DNA from: Aculops lycopersici
Taxonomy: Eukaryota > Arthropoda > Arachnida > Trombidiformes > Eriophyidae
Assembly: GCA_015350385.1 (NCBI GenBank)
Contig: WNKI01000001.1
Span: 10,037,118 to 10,101,117, forward strand
Length of the DNA: 64,000 nucleotides
Direction of reading: 5' to 3'
Of the stretch, positions 23,736 through 33,442 are shown in pieces. The notes beneath the pieces were generated by a model. That model had not been told where the DNA came from and did no database searches. It saw only the letters and a program-made list of their open reading frames with translations. Position numbers and translations under genes: made by a program. Positions within the stretch are counted from its first letter, which is position 1. Each line of letters begins with the position of its first letter.

Positions 23736-24593
23736 TAGTCTGAGGCTATGAATCTCTGGGGGTTTTTAAAAGCAAAACTCGATTTTTCCCCAGCTTCCAT
23801 TGCCAGCGGACAAAATGAGCAAATTTATCTACAGTTTTCTGCATAAAAAAGTGTACTTCTGCTCTCGAACTGCCCGCAAGCGGCCTTCCCGCAAGCACCC
23901 CCAGGCAAGCCCACTGCTTGCGGGCAAGAAAATCCTACAAAACTGCAGAAACTCTAAAAACATTTTGAAACTGAAGGGTTGTGAGTCACAAGCTGCCCGC
24001 AAGCAACTTGCTCGCGGGCGCTCGCGTGCGCTTGCGGGCTCGTGCTCTCAGCTGCTTGCGGGCAGCTGAAAGCAAAATGGGATAAAAAATCCATTTGCTC
24101 GCCAATGCCCGCAAGCATCCATCGTCTCACTCTACCGACTACCTTCTGTGTTTACACACGCACACAAGAAAGGCTCTGGGCAAAAATCAATGTGTTTTGC
24201 CACTGCTACTCGTCGGACTGAATGTCAAACTCATCATCTCCCACTACTATCTCCAACTCTCTTACACCATCATCGCCATCACTCATGTAATATTTTTATT
24301 TATCAAATTTTATCTCAGATGGTGACCCTTACCGGTTCATCTAACTGGGCGATGAGAATCTGCAGCCAGCAGCAACGTCTTTGTCACCATCGACCAAGAT
24401 ATCTACACCAGTAGCAACAACCACAACCACAACTAGGGCTACATCTACTCCTAAATCTAACAAACATTCAAGAATCATGTTATTTACTTTACAAGTCCAA
24501 TCACCACTCTATGCTAATCTAACCTTATTACTCGATGCTAATCTCACTCACATTGAAAACGCTAGTATTAGTTCCTCAGTTTGGATAATTTGA
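23736..24593. other. PI4KA upstream region
   Basis: Gene-free by inspection. The left half holds the CCCGCAAGC cluster described separately. The right half is pyrimidine-rich and ends in an acceptor-like TTATTTTGTTGTAG at about 24596-24609, directly before the PI4KA frame. That would fit an upstream PI4KA exon, but none was recognised. Confidence 0.4.
23872..24116. repeat. Cluster of CCCGCAAGC in both orientations, with hairpin
   Basis: Seven exact copies of the 9-mer CCCGCAAGC or its complement GCTTGCGGG occur in about 245 bp (near 23873, 23888, 23916, 23996, 24030, 24054 and 24108). Two are part of a perfect 14-bp inverted repeat, AGCTGCCCGCAAGC at 23991-24004 and its complement at 24054-24067, with a GC-rich 49-bp loop. 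The surrounding sequence is AT-rich, so the words stand out. It may be a decayed foldback element or a dense protein-binding array. Confidence 0.75.
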
Positions 24594-24647
24594 GGTTATT
24601 TTGTTGTAGCTCAGATTATTGTGGCAGAGAAAAGAGCCAGGCAATCT

Positions 24648-27600
24648 ATGCTGCATTCTTTAGAAGATATTCATCAGCAAAAGTTGCCAAATACAAGGGG
24701 GAGATACTTTATTACTGTTGCAATGGATTCGCCAACCTCAAATGGGAGGACTACGCCAACCGATGCAAAGCAGCAGCTCAACGTGCTCGTCACCCAACTA
24801 TCCAACATTAGAAAACTATCCTCAAATCAATTGCAACATATCACCGCCTGTTTGGATGGCTTTGGCGACTTGGCCGAGAGTGATAGCGGCATTGCCGATT
24901 CTTGCCTAAGTGCCATCAAAGATTTCCTTCTAAAACCATCGCCTATTCTGACCAAATTACACCGAATTTGCAACTCGGACAAGGAGGTTGTACCAGCCAC
25001 CGCCCCAAACCAGATAAATGGCGGCGATGGAGCGCCTAGTCTCATGAGCATAGCTAATGGGCCGGCGAAAAAGACCAAAGATCTCAGGGCTCTGGCAGCA
25101 AACTCGCTCGAAAACTTACGCCAAATTGCAATCAAGAATCTGTCAAGATGCCTAAGGGCTGCTCTCAAAAATGATAAACATTGTGTTAAGGCTCTCATTG
25201 CCTCCATGTCTAATAGGTTATATCAGGCAGAAAAGAGCGAAACCGAGTTGAGTCTCATATCAATCAATACAATGTTAACACTAGGCCACATTGCGGCCGC
25301 ATTGAGTGATGTTAGTAGAACCATGGAATCCATATTGCAATTCTTTCAGCAGAGATTCTGTCAGCCTCCATCGCCAATTGACTCGATTATTGTCGAACAG
25401 TTGGGCAAGATGCTGTTAGTCCCAAACCGAGACCATGTGATATTCGAGGAGATTATGAAGATGCTCACAACTATTACTCTGGAATCTAGCTCGGCATACA
25501 GTATGCGAACCAAATCCGATCAACTCAACCAAGGCTACCGTCATGTTTCCTTGGCTGTCATCAACATATTGACGCTAGTCGCTGCGAATCTAACCGATAA
25601 ACCAGATCAAGAAGAGTTTCTGGTCAAGATACTCGAGTTATTTGTTCAGCTTGGACTGGAAGGTAAACGAGCCAGTGAGAAAGCGTCAGTTCCTATGAGA
25701 GCCTCTAGTAGCGCTGGTAGTTTGGGTATTCTTTTGCCGGTGATCGCTAATGTTGTTCGCCGGATGCCAAACATCACCGACCCAAAGCCAAGGTTGCACA
25801 AGTTATTTAGAGACTTTTGGTTGTACTGTGTTGTTATGGGTTTCACAAGTGACACTAGTCTTTGGCCAAAAGAGTGGCTAGCATGTGTTAAGGAGATAGC
25901 ATCCAAGTCGCCCTTACTGAAGTCTCGGGAGCACTTGAGATCGGAGTTGCAATATAATACAGCTATTAGAAATGACTCGGCCACAATGGATGAGCTTGTG
26001 GAAGTTCGCAATCAAATACTAAGTGATTTAGAACACCCGGCTGATATTGTTTCCATAGTCAACAGGTTAAACTTCGCACAATGTACTTATCTCATGTCAG
26101 TCTATAGGATGGAAGCATTCCGAGTGGAGAGTAGATCCACACAAAACTTTTCGTTCCAAGTCATGTTGCAATATTTAGAGGATCCAACAATACAACGAGA
26201 TAAAGATGGCATTAGGCAATGTATATTCTGTATTGCTGACAAGATATTTAGGAATTATCTAGAGGTTTTATCGCGCCGGCCCATGAACAAGGAGAGGGAT
26301 TTGGAGCTTGAAGAGTTGGCAATCTTGTTATTAGTTAAGTTTAACCATCCACAAAAGCAAATACGTCGAGTTGCCGACAAGTATCTCAGTAGGCTAGTTG
26401 ATCGGTTTCCACACATGTTGTGGAGTGGTCGAGTTTTAGTGACCATGTTGGACGTTCTTAAAGTTTTAGGCAAATCGATGCAACTCGACTCTAACGAGGC
26501 TAGCCTAGAGTTGGACATTCCAAATACAACCCATAAGTTCCAATTAACCGATACGGCTGAAGCCCGAGAGACTATTGTTAGAGACTTCACAGCCCATTGT
26601 AGGCGTATCATCCGCGAGGCTGTCAAGTGGGCTCCTAGAACCACAAAGACTCACTTGATTGAATATATCACCGGAAACCAGCACATGCCCATGGACACAG
26701 CTCAGCATCCCGGTTTATCTCTGGCCATAGAGAGTGCCAATATTATAAAGGAAGGCGTTGGTATTCTACCCATTTACATGGATAAGTGGTTAAACAACAG
26801 CGATATTGAGTGTTCCGAGTTCTTGGCATCAGTTAGCATCAGAAGTAGATATCAAGGTTTGATCTCAGGTATGGTTGGTCTGTTGATGTCTACAGACGAC
26901 TGCAATGAGAAGGAGGCCTACCAGAAATTGAGCAATTTATTCAACAAGCAATTACGTGAGAGTTGCACCGAGAAGGATTTAGAGCGCCACAGAGATTTAA
27001 TTTACAAAGTTACAGCGTTGCTCATATCATATCCAGGTTGCAACAGGGATCTATTGAAATTATTGTGCTGGGCACCCCTCGATTACTTCACCGCTTCGGC
27101 CACTCAAACTATAGTTGCATGCTGGGACTGGTTCTTGGCTGCCAGGCGAGACTTGGAGATTGAGTTTGCGCTCGAGATGGTAACCGCTTGGAATGCAACG
27201 ATTGACAGGAAACTGGGACTGTTCGCTGAGGAACCAACACTGATAGATCCATTAGCTGTATCAGATGGTCAGACAATGAAAGCGAACCATCCTCCAATAG
27301 GCGCTCATCATGTTTGGCTCAAGTTTGCCATCGAAAGGATTGAGACTGCAAAGTATAGCAACGTCAACTTAGTAGAGCTATACTCTGACATGTTGCACCG
27401 GTCACTTGCCATGAATGTTGGTTTGGTCAGGGCTCCCTCAAGGAACATGTTTGCAATCGGATGTAGATTTAGACTCCTGAGTTGTGGACTATCTTTGATA
27501 CAAGGCGATACGGTTCCCAAGACCATAAGCAACATAGTCCTGAGAGAGCGCATATATCGCACGGCCATCGATTACTTCTGTGGACCTCAAGTGTGCCCAT

Positions 27601-29786
27601 TGCAGAAGCCTGTTGACTTGCGCGAAGATATCGTGTCACTGATAAAATTTTGGCAAAGTTTGCATTCTGACAGGAAGTATCTCAAGAACTCTATGCAACC
27701 CAATATCAATCCAAATGGAGGTCTTGGCCTATCGGAAATGCACCATCCATCAAGTGCGGACCATCTCAGGGTCGGATGGATGAATACATTGACTTTGAAC
27801 TCGTCAATTGTGACTGCAAACTCGAGAGAACCACCGCGAGATCCTCCAGCTCAACCATCTTTATGGCACGGAGTTCGAAAGGACTCGGTCAACTTGGAAT
27901 CCTATGCAAAAGAATACTCAAAGCGTAGAAATCTCATCCTCGGCTTGTTGGCCACCGAGATTGAGTTCTTATTGGCATGGCACAATCCTATGTCTTGTCC
28001 AGAGTTGCATATTCCCGGCGAGGATACCATCAGCGCTTGGCGTACACAAACGACCTCACAGACAACAGAGAGATCAACTCGAGAGATGGTCAAGTTAGCT
28101 TGGGATATATCACCAACTCTGGCTGTCTACCTGCCGCATAGGTTCAAAAACTCTGATATTATTGTCAACGAACTATCAAAATTGGTCAAGAGTTCGCCAT
28201 CAGCTGTCAGTCACATAGCGGAGGCTTTGCAATATCTAGCCACACCTGCTGACTTGACCAAAGACTCGCCGGAATTGTTGCACATTGTTACCTGGGTGCC
28301 GATCCAGCCAATTTTAGGCCTGAGTTTCTTCTCTCGCGCTTACCCACCGCATCCTTTTACCGCTCAATACGCCATTAGAAGCCTGTGTTCCTATCCATCG
28401 GAGGTGGTTATGACATACATTCCTCAGTTGGTGCAAGCAATTAGAAATGACAAAGTTGGCTACACGAAAAACTACATCAAAACTGCAGCTCAGAGATCGC
28501 AGTTGCTGATGCATCAGTTAATTTGGAACATGAGAACCAACATGTACCGCGATGAGAATGGCTCTGAGCCTGATCCAGATTTGCACGAGGTATTGAATGA
28601 GCTCATTGAAAGTATCATCAACTCCCTCTCTGGAACAGCCAAGGACTTTTTTGAGAAAGAGTTTGACTTCGTCAAGCGTATAACTGCAATCTCAGGTGAG
28701 ATTCGTGAGTATCCTAAGGGCGAGCAACGTAGAGGTGCACTTTTGGCAGCATTACAGAAGTTTGTCATCGAACCTGGTTGCTATCTCCCCTCGTCAGCTG
28801 ACTCCATAGTTACAGATATGGATAGAAACTTCGGTGTCCCATTACAGAGTGCGGCTAAAGCGCCATTTTTGACTCGATTCAAGGTACTCCAATGTGGAAT
28901 CAACCAAGTGGAGCAGATGTCTATGAGTATTATCAGTGGAACTAAGGACACTTTGGATGAGCTGATCAAGAGGTTCCAATGCGAGTCCGCGATGCAACGC
29001 GAAATTTGGCAGGCGGCCATCTTCAAGGTTGGCGATGATGTTAGGCAGGACATGTTGGTTTTACAGCTGATTGAGCTTCTCAAGAACATCTTCGAGCGAG
29101 CAGGACTCGACCTCTTCCTGCATCCATATCGCGTAGTGGCCACTTCACCTGGTTGCGGAGTCATCGAGTGCGTGCCAAATGCTAAGTCGAGGGAGCAGCT
29201 CGGTAGAGAAACTGATATGTCGCTTTATGATTACTTCAAGAACTTGTATGGTGACGAGACATCAAACAAATTTCAGGAGGCGAGAGCCAATTTTGTTAAG
29301 AGTATGGCAGCTTACAGTATTGTGGGTTTCCTGTTCCAAGTTAAGGATAGACACAATGGTAATATTATGATTGATAGCTCAGGTCGCATCATACATATTG
29401 ACTTTGGGTTTGTCTTTGACAGCTCCCCTGGTGGTAATCTAGGTTTTGAGCCTGACATCAAGCTAACTGACGAGATGGTCAAGATTTTGGGTGGAACTAT
29501 GGACGCTGCACCCTTCAAGTGGTTTCTGCAACTTTGTGTTCAAGCATACCTAGCAGTCAGACCTTATCGCGAGGCCATAGTTGCGATTGTGCAACTAATG
29601 CTTGAGACTAGCTTGCCTTGTTTCAGGGGTCAGACTATCAAGCTACTCAGACTGAGATTTGCGCCAACCTGCAACGATAAAGAAGCCAGCAACTACATCC
29701 TAAAGATTATCCGAGACTCCAATCAGAACATTAGAACACGAACCTATGATATATTACAATACTACCAGAATCAGATACCCTATTGA
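24648..29786 (+). CDS. PI4KA: Phosphatidylinositol 4-kinase III alpha
   Basis: PI4KA phosphorylates phosphatidylinositol to PI4P at the plasma membrane, working with TTC7/EFR3/FAM126-type partners. A single frame gives about 1,712 residues from the first in-frame ATG. The long helical solenoid aligns by eye with animal PI4KA (for example FVQLGLEGKRASE, PKPRLHKLFRDFWLY, RRVADKYLSRLVDRFPH, YPPHPFTAQYAIRSL). The kinase domain shows AAIFKVGDDVRQDML, the catalytic loop DRHNGN (29346-29363), HIDFGF, and the family C-terminus YDILQYYQNQIPY. Human PI4KA is about 2,100 residues; the first 400-500 residues of that protein have no counterpart here. Either upstream exons are missed (the frame opens after a TGA at 24591 next to acceptor-like AGs) or the N-terminus is truly shorter. 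Internal ATG at about 24723 is another possible start. No intron lies in 5.1 kb of coding sequence. Confidence 0.95.
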   Translation: MLHSLEDIHQQKLPNTRGRYFITVAMDSPTSNGRTTPTDAKQQLNVLVTQLSNIRKLSSNQLQHITACLDGFGDLAESDSGIADSCLSAIKDFLLKPSPILTKLHRICNSDKEVVPATAPNQINGGDGAPSLMSIANGPAKKTKDLRALAANSLENLRQIAIKNLSRCLRAALKNDKHCVKALIASMSNRLYQAEKSETELSLISINTMLTLGHIAAALSDVSRTMESILQFFQQRFCQPPSPIDSIIVEQLGKMLLVPNRDHVIFEEIMKMLTTITLESSSAYSMRTKSDQLNQGYRHVSLAVINILTLVAANLTDKPDQEEFLVKILELFVQLGLEGKRASEKASVPMRASSSAGSLGILLPVIANVVRRMPNITDPKPRLHKLFRDFWLYCVVMGFTSDTSLWPKEWLACVKEIASKSPLLKSREHLRSELQYNTAIRNDSATMDELVEVRNQILSDLEHPADIVSIVNRLNFAQCTYLMSVYRMEAFRVESRSTQNFSFQVMLQYLEDPTIQRDKDGIRQCIFCIADKIFRNYLEVLSRRPMNKERDLELEELAILLLVKFNHPQKQIRRVADKYLSRLVDRFPHMLWSGRVLVTMLDVLKVLGKSMQLDSNEASLELDIPNTTHKFQLTDTAEARETIVRDFTAHCRRIIREAVKWAPRTTKTHLIEYITGNQHMPMDTAQHPGLSLAIESANIIKEGVGILPIYMDKWLNNSDIECSEFLASVSIRSRYQGLISGMVGLLMSTDDCNEKEAYQKLSNLFNKQLRESCTEKDLERHRDLIYKVTALLISYPGCNRDLLKLLCWAPLDYFTASATQTIVACWDWFLAARRDLEIEFALEMVTAWNATIDRKLGLFAEEPTLIDPLAVSDGQTMKANHPPIGAHHVWLKFAIERIETAKYSNVNLVELYSDMLHRSLAMNVGLVRAPSRNMFAIGCRFRLLSCGLSLIQGDTVPKTISNIVLRERIYRTAIDYFCGPQVCPLQKPVDLREDIVSLIKFWQSLHSDRKYLKNSMQPNINPNGGLGLSEMHHPSSADHLRVGWMNTLTLNSSIVTANSREPPRDPPAQPSLWHGVRKDSVNLESYAKEYSKRRNLILGLLATEIEFLLAWHNPMSCPELHIPGEDTISAWRTQTTSQTTERSTREMVKLAWDISPTLAVYLPHRFKNSDIIVNELSKLVKSSPSAVSHIAEALQYLATPADLTKDSPELLHIVTWVPIQPILGLSFFSRAYPPHPFTAQYAIRSLCSYPSEVVMTYIPQLVQAIRNDKVGYTKNYIKTAAQRSQLLMHQLIWNMRTNMYRDENGSEPDPDLHEVLNELIESIINSLSGTAKDFFEKEFDFVKRITAISGEIREYPKGEQRRGALLAALQKFVIEPGCYLPSSADSIVTDMDRNFGVPLQSAAKAPFLTRFKVLQCGINQVEQMSMSIISGTKDTLDELIKRFQCESAMQREIWQAAIFKVGDDVRQDMLVLQLIELLKNIFERAGLDLFLHPYRVVATSPGCGVIECVPNAKSREQLGRETDMSLYDYFKNLYGDETSNKFQEARANFVKSMAAYSIVGFLFQVKDRHNGNIMIDSSGRIIHIDFGFVFDSSPGGNLGFEPDIKLTDEMVKILGGTMDAAPFKWFLQLCVQAYLAVRPYREAIVAIVQLMLETSLPCFRGQTIKLLRLRFAPTCNDKEASNYILKIIRDSNQNIRTRTYDILQYYQNQIPY

Positions 29787-30108
29787 TTGCATGCCATCAA
29801 CGATCTCATGTGAATTTATTTCGGTTGTGACCAACCGAGACAGTTGACATCATAACTGTAGAATCGCACCCGGCAACTAGACTAGGTCTTTTAAACGAAA
29901 CGTCGTTACTATCATTGTTAATTAAAAGATGATTTGCATCCAGAGGATGACTAGCTTATTTACAAGATTATATTGTCGGATATCTCGGGGAAACTGCAGG
30001 TTTATTTCGATGTCAATTACTCAATGATTGATAGCTCTATGTCGTAATCAATACTTCACTTGTCCTCGTGAATTATCGTGTAGATTATTGCAATCAAGGA
30101 ACTAGTTT
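29787..30108. other. Convergent 3' region, PI4KA / SGT
   Basis: This is about 320 bp between two convergent stop codons. It contains AT-rich 3' UTR sequence for both genes, including AATTAAAAGATG near 29920. Nothing else is supported. Confidence 0.5.
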
Positions 30109-31401
30109 TTAACTGTAACCCGGTGGCGGGTTTCTGTCATTCTGATTGTTGTCGTTCTGTGGTGGAGTGAATGCCTGATTCATCATCCGTCTCATATTTT
30201 CGACTAATTCTGGGTTACTTCCTTGAAGTGACGACAGCAATTGTTGCCCGGCGCCCAAGAGATCGACTGGATTTTGGCCACCACTAAGTCGGCCGGCAAG
30301 GTTCAACAAATCTGCTGGATTGAATGCTTGCCTTGGCTGATCTTGGCTGTTTGGAGTATCTTGAGGATTACTGTTTGTGTTGGCACCAGTTTGCTGGTGT
30401 CCGGCATTCTGAGCAGTTGCTGGTTGTTGTTGCTGACTTCCACCGAGACCGAACAAATTTTGCATTCTTGGATCTTGAAGACTGTTCAATGCCATCCTCA
30501 TAACCTCTGGATTTGACATCATATTTCTGAGCATGTCACCGATCTGACCCTGGCCGCCAGCTCCAGCACCCCCTGTCTGTTGCATTTCGGCCAGCTTCTC
30601 CTCAGCAATTTTTAGGTTGTTACGATAGCTTTCATTGGAAGGATCTAATTCAACAGCCTTAACATAGGCTTCCTTTGCCTTCTGATGATTCTCCATGCTA
30701 GCGTAGGCCAGTCCCATTCTTCCATAAGCCTTGCTGTAAGTTGGATCAATTTCGACGGCCTCCTCGCAATCGCGAAGTGCGGCATGGTGGTCGCCCATCT
30801 TGCTCGAGGCGGCAGCTCTGTTCGAGTAGTATATTGCATTGTTATCATCGATTTCTATGGCTTTTGAGTAACTATCATAGGCTTCCTTCAACATGTTTTG
30901 CTTCATGTAATCATTACCTTGATTCTTGAAGCTCTCGGCGGCCATCTTTTCTGCATCCGTGGCTTGTTTTCTGGCTCGTGGCGCGCTAGGCCTGGGTGAC
31001 TCCTGGTTTTGCCCAGGTGTCGCCTGTTGTTGTGCATTTGTGTTTGTAGTCGTGGCTGGTGTTGCACCTTGACCTCCAAACAACCCGCCATTTCCGGCCG
31101 AGCCTAAGAAACTCGTGGCAAGTCCTTGGAGGATCGAAGCTGGATTTGGTGCTGGAGCGTTACCACCGGCCGCATTTGGCCGACTGTTTGCTTGTTGCTT
31201 ATGCGAAGTGTATATATCCAACAGTTCTCTTGAAGCTGGTCGAGATGGAATATTATATGCCTGAGTGATACATTCGGAGGCAACAGTCAAGCTCTCCTTT
31301 GCTGCTTCGGACAAATTTCCAGATTCAATTTGCTGGCTCAGAAATTGTTGAATTTTTCCACATAACTCGGTGGCGTCGTTTGCATCGTTCGTGGACGACA
31401 T
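30109..31401 (-). CDS. SGT: SGT: small glutamine-rich TPR co-chaperone
   Basis: SGT/SGTA binds Hsp70/Hsp90 and the BAG6 complex and triages tail-anchored and mislocalised membrane proteins in the cytosol. The 430-residue frame starts at ATG (MSSTNDAND). The N-terminal 50 residues match the SGTA homodimerisation domain (CGKIQQFLSQQIESG...). Three TPRs lie at about residues 153-272 (FKNQGNDYMKQ, AIYYSNRAAASSKMGDH, YSKAYGRMGLAYASM). An NNL dyad (RNNLKIAEEKL) follows, and the C-terminal third is Gln/Asn/Pro-rich with the MSNPEVMRMALNSL motif. A Gly/Ala/Thr-rich linker of about 90 residues between the first two domains makes it longer than human SGTA (about 313). Single exon; convergent to PI4KA. 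Confidence 0.93.
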   Translation of the reverse strand: MSSTNDANDATELCGKIQQFLSQQIESGNLSEAAKESLTVASECITQAYNIPSRPASRELLDIYTSHKQQANSRPNAAGGNAPAPNPASILQGLATSFLGSAGNGGLFGGQGATPATTTNTNAQQQATPGQNQESPRPSAPRARKQATDAEKMAAESFKNQGNDYMKQNMLKEAYDSYSKAIEIDDNNAIYYSNRAAASSKMGDHHAALRDCEEAVEIDPTYSKAYGRMGLAYASMENHQKAKEAYVKAVELDPSNESYRNNLKIAEEKLAEMQQTGGAGAGGQGQIGDMLRNMMSNPEVMRMALNSLQDPRMQNLFGLGGSQQQQPATAQNAGHQQTGANTNSNPQDTPNSQDQPRQAFNPADLLNLAGRLSGGQNPVDLLGAGQQLLSSLQGSNPELVENMRRMMNQAFTPPQNDNNQNDRNPPPGYS

Positions 31402-32442
31402 GACAGCTCAATTTATTATGGAAGGCTATCAAAAGCTATGGAGATGGTTAAATAATATTTTTCCTGAGGAGTTACACAGCTGAAAAACAATTTGATACTT
31501 AATTCAAAGAGGTTGAAAACAATTGGAGTGGTGTTTTGGGTTGGGCGATCCAATACGCGCACTAGAGTATAAATTAATAAATTTCACGGGTGCGAACGAT
31601 GCCTGCGAATACGAGTCTCCTGTACGTACGCTGTACGCAGGCCGGGCGCGTTCAAACATGAATCACACAAACACTTGCGCATGGATGGATGTAGCTCGAA
31701 AACACTGGAAAATTCTATGCGAACTGATGCTTTAGACGAATGATAAAATAAGACATATCGAACCGAAAGGGCCCCTCTATTTGAGCTTGTCGGGACTCAG
31801 CCCATCTGGGCCAACCATGGTGACAAGAGACCAGGTAGTAGCAATCAGTGACTAGTTGCTTACCCGAAGTGAGCCCGTCCTGAACCAGACGAGTCCGTCA
31901 CGTGACCAGAGTACGGTTGGGCATTACCTGGTAGTAGGTCACCATAGGAGCATAAAGAGATATTGTATTATTTTTAGTGTTGAAAGAACCCTCAAAGGAG
32001 GGTAGAAAAATTTAGCTGTAGTGTCCCGTTAAAGACCGAGACACCATGCAATGTTTAGTAAAAGGCGAAACATTGGTTATTAACCAAGATGCCTCGGCCA
32101 GGACAGTGCATTGTAAGGGATTGACGTGCAGACAACAGCGTCTAAGATGTGGAGTGCAAAACTGTTTGTTGACCCTAACAAAATCAAGTTTCATCCATTT
32201 ATTCGCTGTTTTGGTTATAATATTACTACATAAATCTACTGAAGACGTATAACTCTAATAGAAATTCCATGGTTCGATAGCTTAAGAAGTAAGATGAGAG
32301 ATTTTTAGATTCTTCACCTGGTGGGCGCAACCCGCCTCATGTTTCATGAAGGGTCCGATCATTGAAGGTGAAATCTGCAATTACAAGAGTCGAGTTGAGT
32401 TTTAAATAGCGATTTTATTTATATTCCAAGACACATCATAGC
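31402..32442. other. Intergenic region, SGT 5' end to RpS25 3' end
   Basis: No gene is supported. It contains the SGT promoter side and two stem-forming strings: GTGTC...GACAC at about 32021-32044, and a perfect 8-bp stem CAATGTTT/AAACATTG at 32049-32075 with an 11-base loop, followed at once by the near-palindrome GGTTATTAACC. A CGAGTCCGT string near 31890 was considered as a ribozyme piece and rejected. Confidence 0.4.
32414..32419 (-). terminator. Polyadenylation signal AATAAA (RpS25)
   Basis: TTTATT on the plus strand reads AATAAA on the minus strand, 24 bp after the RpS25 stop codon. Confidence 0.65.
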
Positions 32443-32958
32443 TCAAGGCTCATCGATGGCTGTCGCTCTTGTGTAGATCAATTGGGAGCCATGCTTAGCA
32501 ACCAGCTTGACTTGTCCTTTAGAGTGGAGTTCTCTGAGGACCTTCTTGGCTAGACTGGCTCTAACCTTCATACGCTCGGACACAACCGATGGTGTGATGA
32601 GTTTGTATTTTGGAACTTCGCTTATTGTCTTCTCGTATGTTGCCTTATCGAAAAGAACCAAGTTGTTCAACTTGTCTCTTACTTTTCCTTTCGACCACTT
32701 CTACTCATTTGCATGGATTGATTGTTAGTGTTATCACAATTCCGAGATTCGATCAGAATAGTTGTAAGGTGAGACGGTTTTATAGAATAGAAAATGTTAG
32801 TATAATGTTATAATCGCCAGCAAGTGATCACGAAACATGACGTTGGATATATTATCGGTTAAGATACAAACCTTCTTCTTGGCCTTTCCACCTCCTCCTC
32901 CTTCCTTCTTCTTAGCCACTGGCTTATCTGATTTCTTTGCGTCCTTCTTTGGTGGCAT
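32443..32958 (-). CDS. RpS25: 40S ribosomal protein S25 (eS25), two exons
   Basis: A small-subunit ribosomal protein. Exon 1 (32872-32958) starts at ATG and encodes MPPKKDAKKSDKPV and a Lys/Gly-rich stretch. It ends at a GTTTGT donor. The 171-bp intron ends in GAGTAG, and exon 2 (32443-32700) continues with KWSKGKVRDKLNNLVLFDK, which matches eS25 in animals, then VPKYKLITPSVVSERMKVRASLAKKVLREL and the end VKLVAKHGSQLIYTRATAIDEP. The total is 114 residues, close to the usual 115-125. The intron falls between codons (phase 0) in the Lys-rich to globular transition. Confidence 0.96.
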
Positions 32959-33442
32959 CTTGGTGCCTAATCAATTAGTTTAATATATAATAGAATCTCA
33001 ATACAATATATAAAGATGATTATATAATTAAATATAATATATAAATTGAGGTTTGTCTGAAGTATCTCAGCAACCCCAATGAAATATCATGTGATTTGGA
33101 TGGATGGACAAAAATTGTGTTGTGTGGAACAACATGTGCTCTCACATCGCCGGCCTACTGCTTGCTGCAGCAACGAGTGGAGCCAGCGCAAGCACAGCGG
33201 AAGCCTGGCGTGTGTGTGGACGAATGCGGCTTGCGTTTTCTATGCGATTTTCCAAAGACAAGAGAGAGAGAGGGCTACGCATGCGCTGAACCTTTGCGCG
33301 CGCTAACTCAAAAAAGATCTCGACTAAAAGGATGATAAACAAGGGAGAAACGTTTTTCGCATTCGACGTCTTTGCCGGCCCACCCCTTCGGGATTAAAAG
33401 TAGGCTTGATAGATGTAGAGTCGTTTATTTTAGTCCCTAAAT
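32959..33442. other. RpS25 promoter / wake 3' region
   Basis: About 480 bp lie between the RpS25 start codon and the wake stop codon on the same strand. It starts AT-rich next to RpS25. A TTTATT at 33424-33429 reads AATAAA on the minus strand just 14 bp after the wake stop codon. No gene is supported. Confidence 0.45.

Noticed and set aside
31880..31915. ACGAGTCCGTCACGTGAC string reminiscent of a hammerhead ribozyme
   Set aside because: The required CTGANGA and GAAA core strings are not both present, and the helices cannot be formed.
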